Shown one piece after another: positions 1 through 10,337 of a DNA stretch of 64,000 bases. Origin of the DNA: Rhizophagus clarus (lineage: Eukaryota > Glomeromycota > Glomeromycetes > Glomerales > Glomeraceae); NCBI GenBank assembly GCA_015698045.1, contig BLAL01000183.1:248001-312000 (forward strand). The letters run 5' to 3'. Under the pieces are notes generated by a model, which did not search any database, was not told where the DNA came from, and worked only from the letters and a program-made list of their open reading frames with translations. Both the position numbers and the translations under genes were made by a program. Within the stretch, counting starts at the first letter, position 1, and every line of letters starts with the position of its first letter.

Positions 1-242
1 TTATCAAAATAAATATGCAAAGTTTATCAAATTAAAGAAGAAAATTGTGAAAATCTTTAAAGATTTTTGTACAAAGTATTTTTAAAAATCTGCAATTTTA
101 GAGATTATCACAAATTTTTCATAAAAAAATCTTTGAAAAAATAAAAAAAATAATTTCTGTAGTATTGCGCAGATTCTTAATAAAATTGCATTAAAAAAAT
201 GCGGCAATCTGCTAAAATCGCAGATCACTGCAGATCTGAACT
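1..242. other. AT-rich flank, no gene seen
   Basis: No open frame of note. The word GCAGAT recurs several times between about 160 and 235, just before the transposase remnant, and may be a leftover of the element's own 5' side. Nothing else is supported. Confidence 0.4.
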
Positions 243-921
243 AATATAACTTTCCCAATGATGAAAGAAGCAAAATCATACGTGCTTATTATCTAAGTGT
301 TATTGGCGAAAATTATATTCCAAATCAATTAATCTTTATTAATGAGAGCGCTAAGGATGAAAGAAATCTATCAAGATTTTATGAGTATTCTCTTCGGAAT
401 ATACGAACATACAAAAAAATGGTATTTGTACGAGGAAAAAGATATACAATTCTACCTGCTCTAACTCTGGATGGATTTGTTGCCGTTGATATCTTCGAAG
501 GAGCCTGCAATAAGAAAAGATTCATTGATTTTATACTCGATCAAGTAGTATGTAAATATTGTAATTTTATTATTTTATAATTTATAAATAATAACATAAG
601 ACTTATTTCAATATAGGTACCTATTATGAATCCTTACCCTAGTAGTAATAATGTTATCGTGATGGACAATGCTAGAATTTATCATGACGTTAATCTTATT
701 TCAATATTAGAAGGATTAGGATGTCGTGTAATTTTTCTCCCTCCTTATTCCCAGATTATAATCTTATAGAGACTGCGTTTTTGGTAATTAAATCATAGAT
801 TAAACGTAATTGTGATTTTATGGAAGCCTGTAATAATCTGATATATTCTTTATTAGTTGTGTGTGGCCAAATCACTTCTCAAATGGCGCAATCTTTTTTT
901 AAATCATCAATCTATATGTAA
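243..921 (+). pseudogene. Tc1/mariner-type DDE transposase, C-terminal remnant
   Basis: A cut-and-paste transposase fragment of the Tc1/mariner (DDE_3) kind. Reading starts without a Met in a region coding ERSKIIRAYYLSVIGENY, then NQLIFINESAKDE, then a KRYTILPALTLDGF block. An intron with GTATGT and ATATAG borders (548-616, 69 nt) splits it in phase. The second exon has VIVMDNARIYHDV, the usual second catalytic Asp region, and ends SFFKSSIYM-stop at 921. The first catalytic Asp position reads Asn (FINES where the family has FxDES). A frameshift falls in the PPYSxDYNPIE region near 750, and an in-frame TAG follows near 796. The N-terminal helix-turn-helix part is absent. It is clearly dead. 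Family identity is secure; the exact left border is not visible. Confidence 0.85.
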
Positions 922-1007
922 AAATATCTTATTAAAAATAATAAATAAAATAAAATATATTACTATTGGTATAGTACAAATGGGTCATGGGTAAGTCACG
1001 GGTAATT
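922..1007. repeat. Short GTAAGTCAC-type repeats at the left edge of the CACTA element
   Basis: The words GGGTCATGGGTAAGTCACGG and GGTAATTCAC stand just before the CACTA end. The same word type (GTAAGTCAC, GAGTAAGTCGCAGG, GGGTCAC) stands after the other end at 3502-3540. The element therefore seems to sit inside a small pre-existing tandem repeat. Confidence 0.5.
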
Positions 1008-3501
1008 CACTAGTTGAAAAAGGGCAATTCGGCCTAAATTTGACCAGGTTGAATATAGGTCGAATGATGATCTAACCTATGTCAAATTGAGGCCAATTTT
1101 TTTGGCACATTTAGGGTACCAATCATCTTAAATTCAGAAAGAAAATTTGATTGTCATTTTACCTATATTAGGACATTATTACATATTTATTCGACCCTAA
1201 AAAAACTATATTCGACTACTGTATATAACTGAATATAATTGATAAATAGGTCAAACTAAAGGTTTTTCAAGGTCAAATAATAGTAGTTTTATTAACATTT
1301 TATTTATAGCTACATATTATAATATTATATAAAATTCTATCTAACATTTATTTATCTATATATTATCACTTGTTATTATTCACATTAATCTATTCGCCAT
1401 TACTGTATATCCACAACCATCATCTATACAATCAAGTATCCTAAAAAATCCTAAATTCACATCATATAAAAGTCAAAGGGCAACCTAAAAAAAAAATAAA
1501 AAACGAATTCATTAATTAATGATTTGTAAAAATAAAAAAATTATAACCAATAAAAAACACACTATAAATCCGCATATCTAAAGATCTTAAAGAATAATTG
1601 TTCTTCTAAAAAAAAAATAAATAACAAAGCATTATTAAATATTTCGCTGAAAGAAAAAAAATAAAAACTAAAAAAAAATAATTAATTGCTCACCAAATTC
1701 TATGCGTCCAGATCCATCTAAAAAAAAGATATACTGGCAGATTTCATGTGTTCAAACTTGTCTAAAAAAAAGAATAAACACCGTTAAACAGAATAAATTC
1801 AATCAATAATCCTTATTATAAATATTCGATGAACCCGTCTAAAAAAAGAAAAATCAAAATGGTAATGTAAAACATTTTGTAAAAAAATAATTTCAGAAAA
1901 TCCTTAACTTACCAAAATCCCATCCCATGCATCCAAAGAGCCAAAAAGTTATCTAAAAAAATGTTATTATTTGCCAAAATCCCATATCACAGTAATCTGA
2001 AAGAACGTCTAAAAAAAAAAGAAAATATCAAATCTGTTAGATATAGTTTCAATAAAATAAATAATTAAAGACAAACAAAACACACCATCGAATCCACACA
2101 TCCAAAGACTTGGAGTTTGTCAAAGATCATTCTTGTCAAATTTTACGTCCAGAGAACTGAGAAACAAACTGTCTAAAAAAAAAGAAAAAATAAATTAGTA
2201 ATTATTTTTAAAAGGCGAAAGAAATCTTAAAAAAAAATACTCACCGAATTCTTACGTCAAAAAAACTGAACTCGCCTAAAAAAATAGAGAATCGAAACGT
2301 TAGTAATCATTTTGTTAAATAAATAAACTGAATATTACATCTTACTGAAATTATATTAAAGATGTTGAAAATTAGCCGTTTATAATTAAAATAATCAAAA
2401 TATTAATACATGATTCATTAAAAAATAAATTTAATTCAAAATAAAAAAAAATATTAAAACTCACTAAAAGCTGAGTTGTTAAAACTGTCTCGTTGTTACC
2501 AAATTCTATATGAGTATCAACTATCTAAAAGGAGTAAAACAAGTTGCTAATAAATGTCGTAAAAATCACAAAATAAAATGAAAAAATTAAAATACTTACT
2601 GAAATCCTACATAAAGAGCTAGCCATCTAAAAAAGAGTAAAAACAAGTCATTAGTAAATGTCGTAAAATATCAAAATAAAATGAAAAGATACTCCCAAGA
2701 TCTTACCGAAGAGCCAACCATCTAAAAAGAAATGAAAAAAAACAAAATTATTAACTGTTCTTTAGAAGTCATAGAATAATAAATTAAACTTTACAACTCT
2801 TACCGAAACATCACGTTCAAAGAGCCGCAAAAAGAAACAGCCCCTAACGTTCAGATAACACAAAGAACTGGTTGCCTGCAAAAAAAAACGAACTGTTAAT
2901 AAAGTTTGTTTAAAGTTAAAAGAAAAACAATTTCACTCACCGAGATCTAAGGAAGAGATCTGAGAGAATACTAAATAAAAAGAAATAACCGAACTTTTAG
3001 AAGCCGTTCGTTAATTAAAAGTAGTTAAAGAAAAAAAATTTTTACCGTGAAATTTTGCGTCCAAAGAAGACCAAAATATCTGCTTAAAATAAGCCGTTTC
3101 ATTAAGGATTTTTTAAAGAAAGTGCAGGAGAAGTGGAAAAAGAGAAATTAACAAAGAAAATGAAAGAGAAAAATATGAAGAGAAGAAAAAGAAAGAAGGG
3201 GGAAAGATAAAAAATAGGAAAAATACAAAAAGAGGTAAAAAACGAAAGAAAATAGTGAAGGAAAAGGAAAAAGGAAAGAAGTTTTAGAAACTTCATTAAA
3301 TTTAGTCTTTTTTTTAAGCTTTAATTAGTTACATGATATGCGATATGACGCTCAATTAATATACACTATTCGACTATGATTCAACAACGTTGAATATATG
3401 TTTAATCATAGATCATTACTAATTGAGGTCGAATAATTTTTAATTTTGGTCAAATATAGGCCAAATTTCATTAAGGCCGAATATTCCTTTTTCGATTAGT
3501 G
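1008..3501 (-). mobile_element. Non-autonomous element with CACTA...TAGTG ends, packed with micro-exon-like units
   Basis: The left end reads CACTAGTTGAAAAAGG and the right end, reversed, CACTAATCGAAAAAGG; both go on to an ATTCGGCC word, so the inverted ends match over roughly 27 bases. CACTA termini are the hallmark of CACTA/EnSpm elements. No transposase is inside. On the minus strand about ten blocks have a pyrimidine-rich tract, TAG or CAG, a short exon-like piece of 15-90 nt, then a GTRAG donor, e.g. 2939-2975, 2702-2722, 2598-2625, 2242-2276 and 1905-1956. The exon-like pieces share diverged wording (GGCTCTTTGGATG, GACGTAAGATTTCG), as if one exon-plus-intron unit had been tandemly copied and then decayed. 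A T/C-rich leader lies at 3102-3296. No clean 3-bp target duplication was found. Confidence 0.6.
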
Positions 3502-3804
3502 TAAGTCACGATTAAGTCACGAGTAAGTCGCAGGTGGGTCACATATAAAATTATTTAAATTAATAGATTAGTTGCAGTTGAATCGCGGTATGCCTGTAAT
3601 AAGTTTTATGGTAATACGAGTTACAATTCTTAAAATTTACCCTACTCTTTAACCAAAATCAAAATAGTATTATATAAATATAATTATATCATTAGATAAG
3701 AACTTAGTTATCCTTTTTTTCATATCATCTTATACCATTACGAATTAAAAATTATTTAACAGTAAATTTGAAGGTTGGTGAAAAAAATATCTTGAACTTT
3801 CAAA
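3502..3804. other. Gene-free stretch after the CACTA element
   Basis: Begins with the GTAAGTCAC-type tandem words that also precede the element, then plain AT-rich sequence. No other feature seen. Confidence 0.4.
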
Positions 3805-4167
3805 ATGTAGACTGATGAAATGGTCCAATTTATGATTAAGGAAAGGAAAGACAACAATAATTATTATCATACACTAGTTGAAGGCGGAAAAATGATGTTT
3901 TGGGAAGATGTCGTAATGAAAGTTAATTTGAAATATAAATCAAAATTTATAGGAAGTCAAGTTAAAGAAAGTTCCAAGGAATTATAAGAGATTATCGTGT
4001 AAGTAAAACATTCAATAATATTTCTTAGTTATTTCCTTTGAACTAATTTATATAATTTTTATCAGTTAATGAAAATGTATATTGATGGAGATAGCAAAGG
4101 GAAGAAAACTAGAAACGGAGAATTATATTATAAACAATTTGAAGACTTTTTTTGGAAAAAAAAGTAA
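3805..4167 (+). pseudogene. Myb/SANT-like DNA-binding protein, broken copy
   Basis: Two exons joined by an intron with GTAAGT (3999) and ATCAG (4065) borders. Exon 1 codes TDEMVQFMIKERKDNNNYY, FWEDVVMKVN and a FQGIIRDYR block; exon 2 codes MKMYIDGDSKGKKTRNGELY and ends FEDFFWKKK-stop at 4167. The W-x2-V helix, the R-D-Y helix and the TR-x-G-x-x-YY-x-x-F tail fit the Myb/SANT-like domain proteins that are abundant in Glomeromycotina, and the same pattern recurs in the gene at 46066. Codon 2 is a stop (TAG) and one base of frame is lost between about 3961 and 3975. Function in the cell would be DNA binding; this copy is probably dead or mis-sequenced. Confidence 0.6.
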
Positions 4168-4465
4168 ATTTCATCACTTATTATTTTGAACATTATACAA
4201 AATAGAAATGTAATATCTAATTTTTTTAACAATACCTAAATAGAATCAAAATATGATATCAAACATCGCAAAAATGTAAAGAAACGTAGAAAATTGTGAC
4301 GTTATCTGAAAAAAAAACTTAGAAGAGGTGGACAAAGATCATATTTAGAAGGGAGAGGTGTAAAATATTGAAAATTTTATTATAATCAATAATTAAGTCA
4401 ATTGTTTTATTGCTCAAATATGCTGTAATTTTTATTATATTTTATATCAAATACAAAATAATAAA
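4168..4465. other. Gene-free stretch between convergent genes
   Basis: AT-rich 3' flank shared by the Myb/SANT-like copy on the plus strand and the gene ending at 4466 on the minus strand. A degenerate coding-like tail around 4250-4370 may be a leftover of the Myb/SANT-like gene. No motif stands out. Confidence 0.3.
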
Positions 4466-5380
4466 TCAATATCTTTGAACCGCTTGTCTTACATTTTTCT
4501 GCCATCCTATTTTATTGACTCCCAGCTTTACCATTTCTTCATCAATTAAGTTTTTTATGGCGTTCACTGTAATTTTTTCTTGTAAAAAAGCACCTTCAAA
4601 TTTAGAATACACATTACTAGAATATTTTTGATCAAGAATATGAAGAAATTCGGAAATAGAAGGTAATTCATGTGTGCCAGGTAATGGTGGTGGTTGGGTA
4701 AGTGTATTTGAAAGTGTATTCGAATGAGAATAAGGATAATGAAATGGCATTTGAATAACGATTAGATTAGAAGGTGCAGCAGATAGTGTCGATGTTGTTG
4801 TAGTGGAATTTTGTACGCTATTATTATTTTTATTCACTAATGCTCTCAATGTCGCACTGAATGTGGGATAAGTGGGAGGGACATCATAGGTAGCATTCTT
4901 GTTAATCTGTTTATATAAAATTATTTGTAGTTAAAAATAATAGAATCAGTTTTTATTTGAATAAATAAAATTACTTACTATCTCATGCGTCCAGAGCTGT
5001 AACCTAGCTGGATTTAGTTGTAAGTAACAATTTTCTTGCATAAAATATGATGTTTTGTGCAATTTACATTTGTATTTCTTACATAAATCCGCTATAGTTT
5101 TAGCTCTTGTTCTTTCTTCATTAGTCAAATCATCTTCTTTTATAGCACGATTTTTCTTTTTTTTCTTATTAGATACGTCTTCTTCTGAAGCACTATTTTC
5201 TTGTATGAAATGACTTTTCTTTTTTTTCTTGTTAAATACATCTTCTTCTGAAACGCTACTTTCATTAGAATTCTGAAATTATTATATTTTAAAAATTAGA
5301 AATATAAAAATGAATAAAATACTATAAATGATCTTTACTTTTGAACGTTTTGAATCATCAATTACAATTATTATTGACAT
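4466..5380 (-). CDS. Spliced hypothetical protein with acidic/Lys repeats and a SAM-like C-terminus (258 aa)
   Basis: A three-exon model fits without a break: exon 1 5380-5339 (14 codons, starts MSIIIVIDDSK), exon 2 5272-4979, exon 3 4906-4466. Both introns have GTAAAG/GTAAGT donors and CAG acceptors, and all junctions are phase 0. Residues 15-60 hold two copies of an acidic-serine plus poly-Lys block (SEEDV followed by NKKKKK), likely nuclear-targeting. The middle is TRAKTIADLCKKYKCKLHK, and then come LQLNPARLQLWTHEI and a Ser/Thr/Pro-rich linker. The end (FLHILDQKYSSN to WQKNVRQAVQRY) has the helix pattern of a small SAM-like domain. I do not know its function. It is probably a member of a multicopy family. 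The start is right behind an in-frame stop and overlaps the upstream gene by ten bases. Confidence 0.65.
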
Positions 5381-6127
5381 TTTTTATTTGCAGAAGTAAC
5401 TCTCTTATAATCTTCAACAAACTCGTTGAAGTCTAATTTATCTTTCAAGGTACTAGATGGTCCATGCGTATTAATTGCCTTGTATGACATTTTATAATCT
5501 CCTGGCTTGAGTTTTTTATTGTTAAGCATTTTTCTGACTGCATTATTGATTCTTTCTACAACATTTATATATTCAACAGGCTTGATAGTTATAGCTTTAG
5601 ATGTAGAAGTTTTTTACCTTCTTTTTCAATGACTATTTGTAGCTTTACTTCATCAATGCCATATTCCTTAGCTTCGGATATCTCAGAAGCATCTTGTTCA
5701 CTTTCAATATCAATACAATTATCACTCATTTTAGTAACAGAAATGGTTGAAACTTTATTAGTTGATTTATTATTGTTAAATTCTTTCTTTACAATAGAAC
5801 TATCTTTTTTCTTTGCAGTAGATTTATCTTCTTTTTTAATCGATTTATCTGAAGTCTTTTTTCTTTGAAATCTGCTGTAATAAGTCGAACACAATGTAAC
5901 TGAAAATGTTTTTTTAAAATTACTGTTATATTGATATTTCTCATTGACAGAAAAAAGTAGTTGATTCGCTGCTTTTAGTTCTTTACTATTTGGATTAAAG
6001 ACGCGTGAATAGATTTGTTCTCCACGTTCTGGTTTACTTACATGCACTGGTCTGGCACTTTTATCACACTCACAAGACTTACAGGACTCAGAACTAAAGC
6101 AAATTAAGCACTTCTGGCAAAGATAAC
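5371..6127 (-). pseudogene. Cys-rich hypothetical protein overlapping the next gene, one frame slip
   Basis: The 5' part has a dense Cys cluster, CYLCQKCLICF then SCKSCECDKSARP, probably a zinc-binding knuckle. It is followed by ERGEQIYSRVFNP, NQLLFSVNEKYQYN, and a Lys/Ser/Glu-rich stretch. In the first frame it stops at 5589. A coherent second part (AITIKPVEYINVVERINN, then KPGDYKMSYKAINTHGPSS and FNEFVEDYKR) continues in another frame to a stop at 5371, with the shift at a run of six A (5610-5615). The slip could be a mutation or a homopolymer sequencing error. No Met upstream of the Cys cluster is in frame, so the 5' exon is unresolved. The tight overlap with the gene starting at 5380 suggests the two once formed one longer gene. 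Function unknown. Confidence 0.5.
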
Positions 6128-6489
6128 AAGTACTGGGAAGGTATTCTCACGTCATATTTTATATTTGATTTATGTAACTGCACCAAGTACTATCCTTTTA
6201 TATCATAATCTAATGAAAATCAAGTAACATTACATACTTCTTTTTTACTAATAAAACTAACAAAAATCATTATGATAAAAAATCATCATTATTTTCAGTA
6301 TTTTCAGTATTTATTATAATTGATCAACATAGTGCATGCAGATTCAACCTTTTCGAAAATAGCGATAAATACTGAAATATTAAATAATCTTTAAATAAAA
6401 AATAAAGAAATTATTTTAAAATTCAGTTTTTTTATAAATACTTTCTCTATTCTATAATTTTTGAAAAAATATGGCAAAAATTAAAAATT
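6128..6489. other. Gene-free stretch upstream of the Cys-rich gene
   Basis: Would hold the promoter and missing 5' exon of the Cys-rich gene. AT-rich; ATTTTCAGTATTTTCAGT is a short direct repeat near 6292. No firm signal. Confidence 0.3.
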
Positions 6490-6806
6490 AAAAAAATTCC
6501 ATTGAAAATTAAAAAAATTCCATTAAAATTAAAAAAATTCCATTAAAAATTAAAAAAATTCCATTAAAAATTAAAAAAATTCCATTAAAAATTAAAAAAA
6601 TTCCATTAAAAATTAAAAAAATTCCATTAAAAATTAAAAAAATTCCATTAAAAATTAAAAAAATTCCATTAAAAATTAAAAAAATTCCATTAAAAATTAA
6701 AAAAATTCCATTAAAAATTAAAAAAATTCCATTAAAAATTAAAAAAATTCCATTAAAAATTAAAAAAATTCCATTAAAAATTAAAAAAATTCTATTAAAA
6801 ATAAAA
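6490..6806. repeat. 21-bp tandem repeat, about 14-15 copies
   Basis: The unit is CCATTAAAAATTAAAAAAATT, nearly perfect over most copies and decaying at both ends. Because the period is divisible by three, the minus strand stays open as a repeated seven-residue word (FNGIFLI), which gives a 101-codon open frame. That frame has no other support and I do not call it a gene. The sequence homogeneity indicates recent expansion. Confidence 0.9.
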
Positions 6807-6849
6807 AAAATCAAAAAAGATCTATAAAAACAACAACTGTTATATTTTT

Positions 6850-7520
6850 ATCTTTTATTATTATATAAAAAAATTATTAAAATTAAAGAATATCAAAAAA
6901 ATATTAATAAATTTTTACAAGTTATGATGAAATTATTAAATAGATCATTTTCTAATAAATCAAAATTATTAAAATGAGCAAACCTAAAAAAATGTAGTAG
7001 AAAAGCAAAAGATTTAGGAATAATAAAAATCTTAAAAAAATTAAAACCAATAATGTTTGTAAAAATTACCAAGTAGCTTTATATACTTGTAATACAAAAT
7101 TAAAATTTTCTTTGATAATCATTATTTATAATATCTCTACTTTAAATAAACTTAAAGAGAAAACAAAAAAAATAATATTAAATTTATGTAAAGATTATTT
7201 CATAATATATAGTAAACCTGTTTATTCAGAACTATTTATAGGTAATCAAAAAATACTGACTTATGAAGTATATTCTAGAAAATATATACTTATTTATTCT
7301 TTAGTTGAATTGATTCTTAAAGAATATATTAAATCTGGATATAAATTTTACATATTAAAATTATTTATTGCATATAATTTAAGATTTAAATTTCAAGAAG
7401 ACTTATATAAAATTCTATCATTAAGAAGTACTTATTAAGAAAAGGATAATCAAGATAATAATATTACTTATTCTTATTATGATATGATTTGTTTATTAAA
7501 GGATAAATTAAAAATTAAAT
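6850..7520 (+). pseudogene. Decayed AT-rich ORF of an unrecognised family
   Basis: An open stretch at 7112-7438 codes KPVYSELFIGNQKILTYEV, then ILIYSLVELILKEYIKSGY and YNLRFKFQEDLYKILSLR. Coding-like sequence extends upstream to about 6890 (VMMKLLNRSFSN, KAKDLGIIKILKKLKP) with one in-frame TGA and one frame slip near 7065. Downstream it runs to a DMICLLKDKLKIK tail after a stop at 7436. The Lys/Ile/Leu-heavy composition matches the AT-rich surroundings. I do not recognise the family. It looks like one decayed copy of a multicopy gene. Confidence 0.4.
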
Positions 7521-7729
7521 AAATAATTTTTAAAGTGAAATTTAGATATTTTAAGTTTGAAAGGTTCAAAAGAATTAAAACCTAAAGAAATTTTTAAATT
7601 ACCTGAATATTATTATAAATTAGAAATCAATATATTATTAATTCTGAATGGACACACATTTTCAATCTTACAACAGATAAAAAAATGTCAATTGTTAATG
7701 ATACTAATACTCTATAAAAAGTAATTGTA

Positions 7730-8070
7730 CATTATTTGTATAGGTTTTATACAACTTTGTATAGAATTTGTACGGAATTTGTAGTGGTGTATACTTTATG
7801 ATGACCTTTTATATATATTTATTAAGAGAATTGTATGGAATTTGTTTGAATTTGTATAGAATTTAATTTTGTACAGAATTTATTATACGGAATTTGTACA
7901 GAAATTATCTGAATTTTAATTTTATCTGGATGTATATAATATATAATTTTGTACAGAATTTGTACAGAATTTATCTGAATGTAAATAATATGAATTTGTA
8001 CAGAATTTATCCAAATGTATATAATATAGAATTTGTACAGAATTTATCTGAATATATATAATATATAACT
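7730..8070. repeat. Degenerate GAATTTGTACA minisatellite
   Basis: The 11-bp word GAATTTGTACA recurs many times, first loosely (7750-7870), then in a longer unit of about 50-60 bp of the form TTTGTACAGAATTTATCTGA plus ATGTATATAATAT. The same 11-bp word forms a clean tandem at 12410-12490. Confidence 0.6.
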
Positions 8071-8329
8071 AGGATATGCGTTTTATTTTAGGAGACTTCG
8101 TCCCTCATCATTATTAGCCAATAAGATGATTTGCGGGCATAAGATATAGATAAAAAATAAATTATCAAGATATTATGTGATATATTATTAAATAATTTTA
8201 TATATATTATGATATAAATATATAAAGATATTTAAATAAAAATTGTATGATGCAATGTAAAATTTGTGTAATCACTTCTATAACTTATTTAAAATTTATT
8301 GTTGAATGGTATTTAATAGTATAGAACTG

Positions 8330-9330
8330 ATTTCTATCCATATTTATTTTAATGGTTTTTTTTAAACTAAATAATAAAAAAAAATTAATCTATTATTTGG
8401 CTGGTTTTTAAACCAAATGCATGTTTAAAAATTATTTTTTAACAGTTTATTAAACCGTATAATTGAAAAAAAAATTATTTTTTTATTTGCTTATTAGACT
8501 GAAATAATTAATAATTTATTTTTTTAGCATTATTAAACTGAATATTAATAATTAGTTTATTATTACGGGTTGCAGAAATCTGTGTTGGAAATAAAAGTAT
8601 TCACGATTATTTTTTATTATTTTTTTCAATTATTTGCGATTATTTTTTTTTTAGTTTAGCCAGCTAATTAAAACAACCAAATATAAAATAATCAAAATAA
8701 TTAAATACGTAATTATTTTTATGATCACAGATTTTTGCAGTTCGCAATAATAAACAGAATAAATAAAAAAAATAATTTTTTTAATAGTAAATTGAACACA
8801 TACTTAAAAAACAATAAACTAAATTTATTTATTATTTTAATGGTTTATCGAACTGGATAATTAAAAAAAAAATATATTTTTTTTTTGGTTTATTAAACTG
8901 AATAATTAATATAATTAATAATTATATTCAGTTTGTTAAACTGAAATTAATAGTCTATTTTTTAAAATAAATTATTAATCCATTAAAAAAAAACTTATGA
9001 TTCGTTAAAAAATAAATTAATTCATTAAAAAAATAAATTATCAATTATTTCAGTTTAAATAAGCCAGTAAAAAATTAATTAATTTTTTTAATTATCCAGA
9101 TTAATAAATAATTTGTTAAAAAATATTATTTACTTTGATAATTAAAAAAATGTTTTTAATAATAATGTAACAAAAATTGTATTTCTTTTTTAACATTTTT
9201 TGTAATTGTTCTAATAAAAAAAAACATTAAAAGTTATTAAAATCATTTTAGTAAAAAAAACAGTGTTAATTGTTTTTATTAATTGTTTCTAAAAATAATA
9301 CTAATCATTTATTTATTAACCGTTTTTTAA
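8330..9330. repeat. Degenerate fold-back repeat of TTATTAAACTGAATAATT
   Basis: The word TTATTAAACTGAATAATTAA and close variants recur roughly every 40-45 bases around 8447, 8487, 8528, 8840 and 8885. They appear in reverse complement around 9035. No ORF and no clean ends. It may be a decayed MITE cluster. Confidence 0.35.
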
Positions 9331-9339
9331 AAAATGATA

Positions 9340-9749
9340 TGGTGGTTGTCATCTATAAATTATACAGTTTGAAATTTTATAAATGTGTTTATTTATATTG
9401 TGTAACTTAATTTTACAATACTTTATTTAAATATAAATTTTGCCGCGTAAGCGGCAAAATTTTTTTTTTGCTATATTCCATGGAATTTTTATGGATTCCA
9501 TAAAAAATCCATGAAAAAAAGTCTGAAATTTTTCATTTTTATTATGGTTACTTACTAAAATTACCTATTTTTAATCCATAATAGAACTTAATATTATTAT
9601 TAAATCTTATAAAACAAACTGATAAAAATATGCAATTTGTGTTGCTTTATCATTTTATCAGTTTAGTTTTTTTTTATGTCACTTGGTTTATGATTTATAA
9701 AAGTTTGAAGTCACATAATATTATTGTAGTTTATAGGTGACAGCCACCA
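9340..9749. mobile_element. Tc1/mariner-like MITE, 410 bp
   Basis: The left end is TGGTGGTTGTCATCTATAAA and the right end, reversed, is TGGTGGCTGTCACCTATAAA. Each is flanked by TA (9338-9339 and 9750-9751), the target duplication used by the Tc1/mariner group. No coding capacity. The centre holds a perfect GC-rich hairpin, TTTTGCCGC-GTAA-GCGGCAAAA, at about 9439-9460, and a second palindrome around the CCATGG at 9478-9483. Confidence 0.75.
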
Positions 9750-9899
9750 TATTAACATTTTTTCTATCAATTCTTTTTAAAAAATATTTTATTTTAATCA
9801 TTTTTAATAAAATTATTTTAATATTTTTATTTAATTTTTATTAATTGTTTTAATAAAGAATAATCATATATTATTTTCAGTTTATTAATCATTTATTAG

Positions 9900-10335
9900 T
9901 AAATTATTATTATTTTTATTAATCGTTCTTAATTATTATTATTATTATTATTAATCATTTTATTAATCGTTCCTAATTAATTATTATTATTTTTATTAAT
10001 CGTTCTTAATTAGTTATTATTATTATTATTAATCGTTTTTATTAATCATTCCTAATTAATTATTATTATTTTTATTAATCGTTCTTAATTAGTTATTATT
10101 ATTATTAATCATTTTTATTAATCATTCTTAATTAATTATTATTATTTTTATTAATCGTTCTTAATTAGTTATTATTATTATTAATCATTTTTATTAATCG
10201 TTCCTAATTAATTATTATTATTTTTATTAATCGTTTTTAATTAGTTATTATTATTATTATTAATCGTTTTTATTAATCGTTCCTAATTAATTATTATTAT
10301 TTTTATTAATCATTCTTAATTAGTTATTATTATTA
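9900..10335. repeat. About 77-bp minisatellite of TTATTATT and ATTAATCGTTC words
   Basis: The unit alternates TTTTTATTAATCGTTCTTAA and ATTAATCATTCCTAATTAAT with runs of TTA. Around six copies are visible. No gene. Confidence 0.75.
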
Positions 10336-10337
10336 TT

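Noticed and set aside
1008-3501. Exact 3-bp target duplication for the CACTA-ended element
   Set aside because: The adjacent bases (ATT and TAA) do not match and the site lies in a small tandem repeat, so no duplication is claimed.
5629-5868. 79-codon plus-strand frame opposite the Cys-rich gene
   Set aside because: It is a mirror of the Ser/Lys-rich coding region on the minus strand.
6509-6814. 101-codon minus-strand open frame
   Set aside because: It is the 21-bp tandem repeat read in one frame; no start context, no flanking coding sequence.
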